Of a stretch of DNA of 7,234 nucleotides, positions 1-6,536 are shown piece after piece. The notes beneath the pieces are model-generated. The model saw only the letters and a program-made list of their open reading frames with translations, had not been told where the DNA came from and searched no databases. The position numbers and the translations under genes were made by a program. Source of the DNA: Treponema sp. (GTDB lineage Bacteria > Spirochaetota > Spirochaetia > Treponematales > Breznakiellaceae); contig WQWD01000126.1 in NCBI GenBank assembly GCA_009785545.1, forward strand, positions 1 through 7,234. Direction: 5' to 3'. The number at the start of each line of letters is the position of its first letter. Position 1 is the stretch's first letter.

Positions 1-1720
1 AGCTGTCGGTTATTGGTTTTTTCACCGCTCTCATTGTCGGCAAAAGTGCCATTAACGATGAAAGCAGAGTCGCTACAATCCCCGAACCGATAATAACAGG
101 AATGTTCCACACACTGCGGAAGATCGCTGTAGTGCGGAAACCAAGCCCGTCACTCATTACGTCACCCATCATGCTAAAGTCAATGCCGTGTACTACTACC
201 GGGTAATTTATTATGCAGCCCAAAATTATCCCCAAGACTGAACCGATAAATCCCAGAAAGCCCGCTTCCAGCATATAAGTTATGATCATCTGTCTGTCTG
301 TCATGCCCAACGCACGCATCATTCCAATTTCTTTTGTTCGTTCCAGTATCGCCAGCAAAATCGTGTTGGAGATTACCAAAAAAGATATTAAAAACAAAAG
401 ATACGATAGAATTTGCGGCGCTCCAACTTGTAACGCTTCAAACCCAAGATACTCTTCCATGTATTCCTGCCATGTACGCACGGCAAGGTTTTCCGGCAAA
501 GTGTAACTCATGGAAGCCAGACCTCGTTTCAATGCGGCGGTAATTACAGGAGAGCTTTCGCTGACACCAGGAAGCCGATAATCGGGAACACCTCTTTCTC
601 TGATGATTAGCTCGGTAACCGCACCTTGCAGCATCATGCCTCTTTCGTCTTGCAGAACATCCAACGGGATAAACGCAGTATTGCCATTGGGAAGCGGAGC
701 CGGCGAATTGATTACCCCGACAACGACCACATCCAAAAGCTGATTCACATGGCGCACAGCTCCTCTGAAACCCGCACGAATCATTGCGTCTAAAACCAGC
801 TCAAGCAACCTATCATCTTCTTCGATTAAAAGATACATATCCAAAAAGTCGATATGTTCATACGCAGCCTTTACCATATCTCTGTCTTCGGGGCGCAGCG
901 CAAGCCATAACTCGGCATCCCATCTGTCTGAACGGATCATCTCCGGCACTGCCCTAATGTCGATAATCGCATTGATCCGCACATCATTGCGGTTTGTTGC
1001 GGCGATCATGTCCCAGTAACGATCAAGATCTTCTTGAGGAACATTTCTCCGCAGGATCAAACGAGGGTTGCCTTCGGCGGCTCTTGTGTCTTCCGGCGTA
1101 AAAAAGTTTGAGGCAGCCGGAGCTCGTTCGTATAACGAGCGGATAAAATTCGCTTCTGCTTCATCTTGCGCTGTAACAGCGATTAACTCTTCCAGTTCAA
1201 ATTGCAGCGGGCGGGTAGGAATACCAACCCTAAGCCTTTCAGCGGCGACAGTTCCCACAGTGATTTCAAAATTGCCGTTTTCTACAAAGCGGCCAAAGTC
1301 AACGTATGACACATAACGCAGGACTTCCCGCTCGGCATCAGGGCAAACTCCGAAAAACAACATGGGAGCGGAACCTGAGCCTGAAAACAAAGTTCCCGCA
1401 AATGTAAATCTGGGAGCTGAAACATAACCTTCACGTGACAGAGCTTCCTGAAAAATTTCCCAGTTCATAAAAGTTTCATAACTGGGCAGCTCATCCCTTC
1501 TTTCAAAGTAAAGTACAGTTTGCAATTTTGCAGCGCCTATCTCAAAGTTAACGATATTTCTGCGTGACTCAATCGCCATACCGCCCAGCCAACTGCTCAA
1601 GAAAATATACAAAGCAACACTGATCATGATCGCCAGTGCGGTAAGTACTGTCTTTGCTTTGTGGCGGGCAAGATTGCGTAAAGCAATCTTTTTTAATTCC
1701 CATATACCAAATAAATTCAT
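1..1720 (-). CDS. MacB/FtsX-family ABC transporter permease, 3' end outside the window
   Basis: Read from the ATG at 1718-1720, the frame stays open for 573 codons to the left edge. GAGG at 1726-1729 lies 5 nt before this ATG, which supports the start. Residues about 22-44 form one membrane helix, about 45-430 a large extracytoplasmic domain, and three more helices lie near 434-458, 483-508 and 540-562. Residues 460-472 (ERTKEIGMMRALG) are the typical FtsX/MacB core motif, and PTMRAVKKP near 561-569 resembles the usual cytoplasmic tail of the family, so only a few residues are probably missing. Such permeases pair with a LolD/MacB-type ATPase and work mechanically on the outer face of the membrane, in lipoprotein release, peptide or antibiotic efflux, or cell-wall hydrolase control. 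The ATPase gene ends 12 nt upstream, so the two form a transporter. The substrate cannot be told. No frameshift or stop was seen. Confidence 0.93.
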   Translation of the reverse strand, partial: MNLFGIWELKKIALRNLARHKAKTVLTALAIMISVALYIFLSSWLGGMAIESRRNIVNFEIGAAKLQTVLYFERRDELPSYETFMNWEIFQEALSREGYVSAPRFTFAGTLFSGSGSAPMLFFGVCPDAEREVLRYVSYVDFGRFVENGNFEITVGTVAAERLRVGIPTRPLQFELEELIAVTAQDEAEANFIRSLYERAPAASNFFTPEDTRAAEGNPRLILRRNVPQEDLDRYWDMIAATNRNDVRINAIIDIRAVPEMIRSDRWDAELWLALRPEDRDMVKAAYEHIDFLDMYLLIEEDDRLLELVLDAMIRAGFRGAVRHVNQLLDVVVVGVINSPAPLPNGNTAFIPLDVLQDERGMMLQGAVTELIIRERGVPDYRLPGVSESSPVITAALKRGLASMSYTLPENLAVRTWQEYMEEYLGFEALQVGAPQILSYLLFLISFLVISNTILLAILERTKEIGMMRALGMTDRQMIITYMLEAGFLGFIGSVLGIILGCIINYPVVVHGIDFSMMGDVMSDGLGFRTTAIFRSVWNIPVIIGSGIVATLLSSLMALLPTMRAVKKPITDS

Positions 1721-1732
1721 TACAACCTCACT

Positions 1733-2419
1733 TTAGCTTTTCACGTCATCAGATTCGATCTGACCGTCACGAATACGAATAAGGCGGCGAGCATAATCCA
1801 TAACCATTTGATCATGAGTAGAGAAAATAAACGTTGTCCCTTCTGATTTATTTAGTTCGAGCATAAGTTCTAGAATTTCACGCCCGATTTTTGAATCAAG
1901 GTTTGCTGTCGGTTCATCAGCCAAAATAAGAGCGGGCTTTTTTACAAGCGCACGGGCGATAGCTACACGCTGCTGTTGCCCGCCAGACATTTCTTTTGGC
2001 CGGCGTTTTGCCATATCATCAAGACCTACGTCTTTTAAAACCTTGGCGGTGCGCTCTTTAACTTCTTTTTTATCAATACCCATCAGTGTAAGAGGGAAGG
2101 AAACATTTTCTTCCACCGATAATACAGGAATCAAATTGTAAGCCTGAAAAATAAAACCGATTTTATGCCTCCGCAAAAGAGCCAACCCATTACGGGTCAT
2201 ATCTTTTGTGCTTGAACCGCCAACGATAATATCTCCCGCAGTAATCGTATCGAGACATCCGACCAAGTGCAGGAATGTCGATTTCCCGCTGCCCGAAGGG
2301 CCTGCGATAGCGGCAAATTCACCGCCCTTAAATTCAAGGTTTACCCCTCGTAAGGCGTGTACCGTCTGATTGCTTAAACCGTAGTCTTTTACTACATTTT
2401 CCGCTTTTACAACTGTCAT
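1733..2419 (-). CDS. ABC transporter ATP-binding protein, MacB/LolD type
   Basis: This 228-residue protein is a complete single nucleotide-binding domain of the usual LolD/MacB length. It shows Walker A (GPSGSGKST, 40-48), a Q-loop glutamine at 92 (FQAYNL), the signature MSGGQQQR (144-151), Walker B LILADE (164-169) with catalytic E169, the D-loop TANLD (171-175) and the switch histidine 202 (STHD). All residues needed for ATP hydrolysis are present. It should energise the FtsX-type permease encoded 12 nt downstream; no separate membrane-fusion protein gene is visible. The start is well supported: GGAGG at 2427-2431 lies 7 nt before the ATG. Its promoter carries the same operator as the GntR regulator gene, which suggests YtrA-like repression. 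In Bacillus the YtrA regulator likewise controls ABC genes that include a similar ATPase/FtsX pair, and by analogy this may be an envelope-stress transporter. That last step is inference. Confidence 0.96.
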   Translation of the reverse strand: MTVVKAENVVKDYGLSNQTVHALRGVNLEFKGGEFAAIAGPSGSGKSTFLHLVGCLDTITAGDIIVGGSSTKDMTRNGLALLRRHKIGFIFQAYNLIPVLSVEENVSFPLTLMGIDKKEVKERTAKVLKDVGLDDMAKRRPKEMSGGQQQRVAIARALVKKPALILADEPTANLDSKIGREILELMLELNKSEGTTFIFSTHDQMVMDYARRLIRIRDGQIESDDVKS

Positions 2420-2442
2420 TTTTTATCCTCCATTATTTCCAT

Positions 2443-2464
2443 TTGTACTATTGAACTAATACAA
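2443..2464. promoter_or_regulatory. Operator of the ABC operon: 22-bp inverted repeat over the transcription start
   Basis: On the minus strand this reads TTGTATTA-N6-TAGTACAA, with 7 of 8 arm positions complementary. It begins at the last base of the -10 box and covers the expected start site near 2457, a position where a bound repressor would block initiation. The same repeat lies at the same place in the promoter of the GntR gene (6982-7003). Binding by that GntR protein is inferred from the sharing. Confidence 0.72.
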
Positions 2465-2492
2465 ATATATATGTACTAGTACAATATGTCAA
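2464..2492 (-). promoter_or_regulatory. Sigma-70/sigma-A-type promoter of the ABC ATPase-permease operon
   Basis: A perfect -35 box TTGACA (2487-2492) is followed after 17 bp by TATATT (2464-2469), which matches five of six consensus -10 bases. The expected start is near 2457, giving a leader of about 38 nt that includes the GGAGG ribosome site of the ATPase gene. The spacer holds the 10-bp perfect palindrome GTACTAGTAC (2473-2482). Confidence 0.82.
2473..2485. promoter_or_regulatory. Additional operator half-site or palindrome in the ABC promoter spacer
   Basis: On the minus strand ATTGTACTAGTAC holds another copy of the half-site TTGTAYTA, 20 bp upstream of the first arm of the main operator and so on the same face of the helix. 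Here it is part of the perfect palindrome GTACTAGTAC. It lies between -35 and -10. The regulator promoter has a matching site at 7012-7024. Confidence 0.55.
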
Positions 2493-2495
2493 GTG

Positions 2496-2522
2496 TTTTT
2501 TAAAAGTTTTTTATTTTTTTTT
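2496..2522 (-). promoter_or_regulatory. A-tract region upstream of the ABC promoter (UP-element-like)
   Basis: Immediately upstream of the -35 box, the minus strand consists of three A-runs (nine, six and six) separated by short T-containing breaks. A-tracts here can bind the RNA polymerase alpha subunit or bend DNA, so the ABC promoter may be strong once derepressed. The regulator promoter has no such tract. The role is inferred from composition only. Confidence 0.4.
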
Positions 2523-2551
2523 GAGGCGGACAAAAAGTGAAAACGGACTGC

Positions 2552-2588
2552 AAAAAAAACGCATACGGCATCTGACACCGTATGCGTT
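2552..2588 (-). terminator. Rho-independent terminator after the lipoprotein gene
   Basis: On the minus strand a perfect 11-bp stem (AACGCATACGG with CCGTATGCGTT), closed by a 9-nt loop, runs straight into eight T residues. It starts about 37 nt after the lipoprotein stop codon. It separates the lipoprotein transcript from the ABC promoter, whose -35 lies 60 bp further on. On the plus strand the hairpin lacks a T-run, so it works in one direction. Confidence 0.92.
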
Positions 2589-2624
2589 CTCTATCCTAAT
2601 ATCGGCTGGAAGATCAACCTCTGT

Positions 2625-3947
2625 TTACCCCCAAGGGTCACTAAAATCGTCAAACGACAAAGTATCGTATGAATTAAGGTGCAGCGGCAGTAACACACTG
2701 TCATAGAATAACCATCCGCCTCCCCCTACGACCAAAGTAATATTACTGAATTCGCCCGGTTTTACAAAGTAAAATTCAAAAACAGCCGATTGACCACTTA
2801 TAGATGCCCATGCATGATGATCCGTATCAGTATTACTACTAACCAGCTCTATATGCGCCCAACTGCCAGAATACTCTACGGGTATATCTTCGAGTGTTAT
2901 GCTGAAATTAGATTGCTGGTCGGAAAAAGCGGTAAATGCTATATAACTTGCCAACTCAGTGATATCCATCGGGGCTGTAGCGTAGACGATCCTATCCACT
3001 TCAACCAATATTTCATCCCTTTCCTCATACCGAAAATCCAGAACAAGAATAACATTGTCCAGCGGAAGGTTTACGTTTTGTACCTCAAAAGTAATTGAAG
3101 ACTCTGTTCGGCCAAGTTCCCAATTAAAACCTACTGTTTCCCACGTATCAGCATTCAGCACCCTTAATCTGGAAGACCATACCGGCTCCGGAAAACCAGA
3201 ATCCGTCAGTTCAGTATAATGAGGTTCCAGCCCTGTAATAGTTATCGTTACGGGTGGTGCAGCAACTACAAAAATTTGTACCTCTGCATAAACATCAGGG
3301 CGACCTGCCACTTGCGCTCTGACAAAAAAGTGGAAATTATTGGTGGGAGCCCAGTAGTGCACTGAGAGCAGGCCGTCAGCATCTATTGCCGCTACCGGTC
3401 CATCCCCCCACCAATATTCAGGATCAAACCAATTAACAAAGCGGGCAACGCTCCATTCTATATCATGCGCTCCTGCCGGGTCTACGGTTGCGGAAAGCTG
3501 CAGTTGCTGCCCCGGCATCAAATTAGTAACTCCCGGATCTATATTGATATCTAAGGCTTCCGTAACTGTTACTTTTACAGAGTCAGTTATCGTAGGGTGA
3601 TTACGTGCCGTAGCTGTAACGGTTATTTCTGTATCAAAGTCTGCCGTAGGCGTCAAAAGACCGTTTACCATTGTTCCGGCATTTTCAGGGTAAATCGACC
3701 AGTCAACATTTTGGGATGCTCCTTCCGGCGTTATCGCTGCGGAAAACTGATACTGTCTGCCCTGCTCTACAAGGTAATCTTCAGATACATTAAGCGGCAA
3801 CATTATGGTAATCCCTGTTGGGTTTGGAGCGGACGGCGGTGGGTTTTCAGGGGTATCGCAAGCTGCCAGCGAAAATGCGATTATCGCGGCAAATACAAAG
3901 GCTAACGCCGGGGGTAATACCGTACCCCGTAAATCTCTTCTTCTCAT
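2625..3947 (-). CDS. Secreted lipoprotein with bacterial Ig-like (Big_2-type) domains, function unknown
   Basis: The start chosen is the ATG at 3945-3947, because AAGGAG (3954-3959) lies 6 nt before it; an in-frame ATG two codons earlier (3951-3953) abuts that site with no spacing. The 440-residue protein has a basic N-terminus, a hydrophobic stretch and a lipobox SLAAC with lipidated Cys30, so it is exported and anchored by lipid. A proline-rich linker follows. Two beta-rich repeats resemble Big_2 Ig-like domains (about 44-129 and 131-228; typical phrases are ITPEGASQNVDWSI and VDPAGAHDIEWSV). The second repeat carries an unusual aromatic insert (FVNWFDPEYWWGDGP, about 170-184). Residues about 232-440 are a further beta-rich region that I do not recognise. 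Big_2 domains usually serve adhesion or surface display, but no catalytic motif is visible here. The gene appears to be transcribed alone, with a palindromic region upstream and a strong terminator downstream. Confidence 0.88.
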   Translation of the reverse strand: MRRRDLRGTVLPPALAFVFAAIIAFSLAACDTPENPPPSAPNPTGITIMLPLNVSEDYLVEQGRQYQFSAAITPEGASQNVDWSIYPENAGTMVNGLLTPTADFDTEITVTATARNHPTITDSVKVTVTEALDINIDPGVTNLMPGQQLQLSATVDPAGAHDIEWSVARFVNWFDPEYWWGDGPVAAIDADGLLSVHYWAPTNNFHFFVRAQVAGRPDVYAEVQIFVVAAPPVTITITGLEPHYTELTDSGFPEPVWSSRLRVLNADTWETVGFNWELGRTESSITFEVQNVNLPLDNVILVLDFRYEERDEILVEVDRIVYATAPMDITELASYIAFTAFSDQQSNFSITLEDIPVEYSGSWAHIELVSSNTDTDHHAWASISGQSAVFEFYFVKPGEFSNITLVVGGGGWLFYDSVLLPLHLNSYDTLSFDDFSDPWG

Positions 3948-3971
3948 GTTCATCTCCTTGAATAATTAAAC

Positions 3972-4019
3972 ATATACTTCTATGAGTATACTCAGTTATG
4001 TATACTCATAGAAGCATAT
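3972..4019. repeat. Long AT-rich inverted repeat upstream of the lipoprotein gene (likely operator or leader hairpin)
   Basis: The arms 3977-3991 and 4000-4014 are perfect 15-bp inverted copies (CTTCTATGAGTATAC) around the 8-nt loop TCAGTTAT, and pairing extends four more base pairs after one mismatch. Nested inside is the 12-bp palindrome TGAGTATACTCA (3983-3994), and GTATACTCA occurs as a direct repeat at 3986-3994 and 4000-4008. It ends 18 nt before the lipoprotein ribosome site. No T-run follows, so it is not a classical terminator. An operator is the likeliest role, with an mRNA leader hairpin as the alternative. Its sequence is unrelated to the TTGTAYTA operators. I found no convincing -35/-10 pair; the best -10-like match is TATACT at 3985-3990 inside the repeat. 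Confidence 0.7.
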
Positions 4020-4100
4020 TGCACGGTACTATTTTTCCGATGAAAGCGTCAAGCCAAAAATACACAGCCTGCAAAAAATAACATGATTTTTTTGAATATT
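4020..4100. other. Gap after the cardiolipin synthase gene, no clear terminator
   Basis: This 81-nt stretch holds no gene. It contains a weak 7-bp pure A/T stem (4073-4079 with 4086-4092) and an isolated TTGACG (-35-like) near 4047-4052 without a matching -10. How transcription of the regulator-slipin-cls operon ends is not evident, so read-through into the lipoprotein gene is possible. Confidence 0.4.
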
Positions 4101-5618
4101 CTACAACAGAACTTCAAAAAGATGAAAAACATTTTGGACAACTTTTAAGTACCACGGCCGTTTGAGCCATGCTTCAAGGGTGATTTCTTCGCTTTTTTCC
4201 AATGTTTCCAGTATGTCTTTTTTTATTTCATCTAGTATCGGAGCGCCACAGATATAAACGGCATTTTCAAAATGCAGATAAAAACTGCGGAAATCCATAT
4301 TGATAGTTCCCGTAACGGCAAATTCGTCATCGCTTAATAAAGTTTTTTCATGGATAAACCCTGGAGAGTATTCATAAATGCGCACACCCACTTCGAGTAA
4401 ATCCTTGTAATTAGACTGAGTTGCCATGTGGACAAACCACTTATCCCATCGTTTTGGAGTGATAATGCGTACGTCATTGCCGCTCTGCACAGAAATACGC
4501 AGAGCATCGATCATTGCGTCATCAACAATCAAATAGGGCGTGGTAATATACACATATTTTTTGGCGTTGTAAATCGCCGCTTTGTAAACTGTTCGGGCAA
4601 TTTTATCAGATGTATTTGACGGACCGTCGCAAAATGGCTGAAAAAAACCTGAGGGTTTGCAATCAGTGTCTTTGATTGAATGATTTGGTTTATACAATTC
4701 ATAGTTGGAATTTTCTTTGGTTTCATAATCCCACATTTGTAAAAACGTTACAGTTAAACTCCAGACGGCATCACCTTCCATTCTGATTGCGGTATCTTTC
4801 CAATGTCCAAGTTTATCGTACAGATTGGCGTACTCATCGCCAATGTTGATACCGCCGGTATACCCGATATGCCCGTCGATAATCGCAATTTTTCTGTGAT
4901 TGCGGTAGTTGTAATACATATAAGTAGAAAGCTTAAATACATCATGAAAGCGGACAATACGAATATTATTTTCCGCAAGATCACAAATAAATTTTTTGGG
5001 CGCAGAAATAATACTGCCAAAATCATCTGTCATAATCCTAACTTCGACACCCTGCCGTGATTTTTCTATCAGCAAATTTTTTATATTGCTCCAAATTTTT
5101 CCTTCGCTTAAAATAAAATATTCAAGGAAAATAAATTTTTGGGCAGCTTTTATATCTTTTAAAAGAGCTTCAAAATACAATTCCCCCAGAGGATAATACC
5201 GGCAGTCAGTATTGGCATAAACGGGAAAGCCTTTTCTTCCCAAAAAACCGGCAATCCTTTTTCTGTCCGGGTAAGCGGCATTAAGAGCATTATAAATGCC
5301 TTTTTCCTTGCACAAAAATTGATTACCGTATTCAATAGATTTATTAAGCCGGTGATGTTTATTCCATAAAGTTTTAGTTCTTCCCCAGATCAAATAATAA
5401 AGCAAACCAATTACCGGCAGTGTAAGAATCAACACAATCCAGACAATCGAAAATGAATTTGCTTTTCTGTGCATTATGATAACCAAAACGATAAAGATCG
5501 ATAACATATCAAAAATTTGATAGATAAGAGCCGCCTGATTTCTTACAAAAAACATCAGGTAAATACTAAATCCAATACGCAATAAAAAAATAACTCCAAA
5601 CCAAATAGCTCTAAACAT
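4101..5618 (-). CDS. cls: Cardiolipin synthase (phospholipase D superfamily)
   Basis: This 505-residue membrane enzyme should join two phosphatidylglycerol molecules into cardiolipin and glycerol. It has the two HKD motifs of the phospholipase D superfamily: H241, K243 and D248 (NHRKIAIIDG, then GGINIGDEY), and H423, K425 and D430 (IHEKTLLSDD, then GTINMDF). Three hydrophobic segments at the N-terminus (about 2-24, 30-50 and 56-79) anchor the catalytic part. Length and layout match the bacterial ClsA-type enzymes, many of which have two such segments. The start has strong support: AAGGAG (5625-5630) lies 6 nt before the ATG. That site is formed by the last two codons of the slipin gene, whose stop is only 3 nt upstream, so translation of the two is probably coupled. 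Being in the regulator operon suggests that cardiolipin supply is raised under envelope stress; this is inference. Other PLD-type phosphatidyltransferases cannot be fully excluded. Confidence 0.95.
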   Translation of the reverse strand: MFRAIWFGVIFLLRIGFSIYLMFFVRNQAALIYQIFDMLSIFIVLVIIMHRKANSFSIVWIVLILTLPVIGLLYYLIWGRTKTLWNKHHRLNKSIEYGNQFLCKEKGIYNALNAAYPDRKRIAGFLGRKGFPVYANTDCRYYPLGELYFEALLKDIKAAQKFIFLEYFILSEGKIWSNIKNLLIEKSRQGVEVRIMTDDFGSIISAPKKFICDLAENNIRIVRFHDVFKLSTYMYYNYRNHRKIAIIDGHIGYTGGINIGDEYANLYDKLGHWKDTAIRMEGDAVWSLTVTFLQMWDYETKENSNYELYKPNHSIKDTDCKPSGFFQPFCDGPSNTSDKIARTVYKAAIYNAKKYVYITTPYLIVDDAMIDALRISVQSGNDVRIITPKRWDKWFVHMATQSNYKDLLEVGVRIYEYSPGFIHEKTLLSDDEFAVTGTINMDFRSFYLHFENAVYICGAPILDEIKKDILETLEKSEEITLEAWLKRPWYLKVVQNVFHLFEVLL

Positions 5619-5621
5619 TTT

Positions 5622-6536
5622 CTACTCCTTCATTTTTTTTAGTTCATTTAACGCCGCAAGCCCAAAAACATCTTTTGTTTTAAGTTCTTCGGTTAATGTA
5701 TTTGGTACTAACATCATTGAATTGCCGGCCTTTAAACCTTCGTTTAAGATAGTCAGTATCTTGAGTTTCATTGCGCCTTCATTTTTTGCGTAAATAGAGA
5801 TAGCTTCTTCGAGTTTTTTGGCAATTTCAATTTCCGCTTCGGCAAGAAAAATACGGGCTTTCTTTTCACGTTCCGCCTGAGCCACACGGGAAAGCGAGTC
5901 CTGCAGAGGTTCGGGTATCTGAATATCCACAATCTCGATATGAAGAACAGTTATTCCCCATTCGGTTGTTTTTTTATCAACATATTCCTGAATTTCTTTT
6001 TCGATTATGTCGCTGTGCTCAAGAAAGGTTGAAAGATCGTGGCTGGAAATGGCGTTACGAAGAGCGGTTTTTGACGACAGGATAACCGCATCGGCATAAT
6101 TTGCAACTTCTAAAACCGCCTTTTGCGGATCCCACACCAGCCAGAAACAAATTGCGTCAACATTAACTGTAACAGAATCACTTGTTAAAGTTTTCTGCGT
6201 TGAAAAATCAGAAACTCTGATACGAATGTCCACAAGCTGCGCAATCCTGTCCGCCAGCGGAATCAGAAAGAAAAGCCCGGGGCCCTTAACTTTGCGAAAT
6301 TTTCCAAAACGCAGGACAATGGCTCTTTCCCATTCATCGGCTTTACGAATCGAAGAAACCAGCAGTATTACAACAAGAAAAATCACAGCTCCTCCCCACA
6401 AGCTTGTTAAATCCTGCATATACAATTCCGATTTTTCAGGAATACGGTAAACTATCGAAATAATAACTGCCGTAATCACAAGCACGATTAATCTGATAGC
6501 TGCTAACGTATAATCGTTTTTCTTTTTAATGATCAT
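5622..6536 (-). CDS. SPFH/Band 7 membrane protein, slipin (stomatin-like)
   Basis: The 304-residue protein begins with two hydrophobic segments (about 11-30 and 46-62), followed by an SPFH/Band 7 domain from about 66 to 215. Slipin hallmarks are ERAIVLRFGKF (70-80), KGPGLFFLIP (84-93), VDIR followed by QKTLTSDSVTVNVDA (102-128), and VLHIEIVDIQIPEPL (197-211). A charged, Ala/Glu-rich coiled-coil follows (about 215-255), then a short tail. Stomatin-family proteins form ring-like oligomers that organise membrane microdomains and associated proteases or transporters. AAAGGAG (6542-6548) lies 5 nt before the ATG, and the start overlaps the regulator stop as ATGA (4 bp). Bacterial slipins often neighbour an NfeD-type protease; none is seen here, and a cardiolipin synthase follows 3 nt downstream instead. 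An HflK/HflC-like role is possible but less likely, because only one SPFH gene is present. Confidence 0.92.
   Translation of the reverse strand: MIIKKKNDYTLAAIRLIVLVITAVIISIVYRIPEKSELYMQDLTSLWGGAVIFLVVILLVSSIRKADEWERAIVLRFGKFRKVKGPGLFFLIPLADRIAQLVDIRIRVSDFSTQKTLTSDSVTVNVDAICFWLVWDPQKAVLEVANYADAVILSSKTALRNAISSHDLSTFLEHSDIIEKEIQEYVDKKTTEWGITVLHIEIVDIQIPEPLQDSLSRVAQAEREKKARIFLAEAEIEIAKKLEEAISIYAKNEGAMKLKILTILNEGLKAGNSMMLVPNTLTEELKTKDVFGLAALNELKKMKE

Noticed and set aside
1122..1140. 7-bp inverted repeat GCTCGTT/AACGAGC with a 5-nt loop
   Set aside because: It lies inside the permease coding frame with no T-run and no boundary nearby; most likely chance.
1068..1316. Plus-strand open frame of 82 codons inside the permease gene
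   Set aside because: It lies opposite a well-supported permease reading frame and has no family resemblance; it is a shadow frame.
2790..3098. Plus-strand open frame of 102 codons opposite the lipoprotein gene
   Set aside because: No domain, and it is fully covered by the beta-rich C-terminal part of the lipoprotein.
3597..3905. Plus-strand open frame of 102 codons opposite the lipoprotein gene
   Set aside because: Cys/Arg-rich composition without any recognised motif, opposite the signal peptide and first Ig-like domain of a convincing gene.
3951..3953. Upstream ATG as lipoprotein start
   Set aside because: The ribosome site AAGGAG abuts this ATG with no spacing; the ATG two codons later has the normal 6-nt spacing.
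3972..4019. The long inverted repeat read as a Rho-independent terminator of the cls operon
   Set aside because: Stem is AT-rich and is not followed by a run of T residues on the minus strand; its nested palindromes and position fit an operator better.
4072..4094. A/T-only stem after the cardiolipin synthase stop, considered as terminator
   Set aside because: The stem has no G-C core and is too weak to be called an intrinsic terminator.
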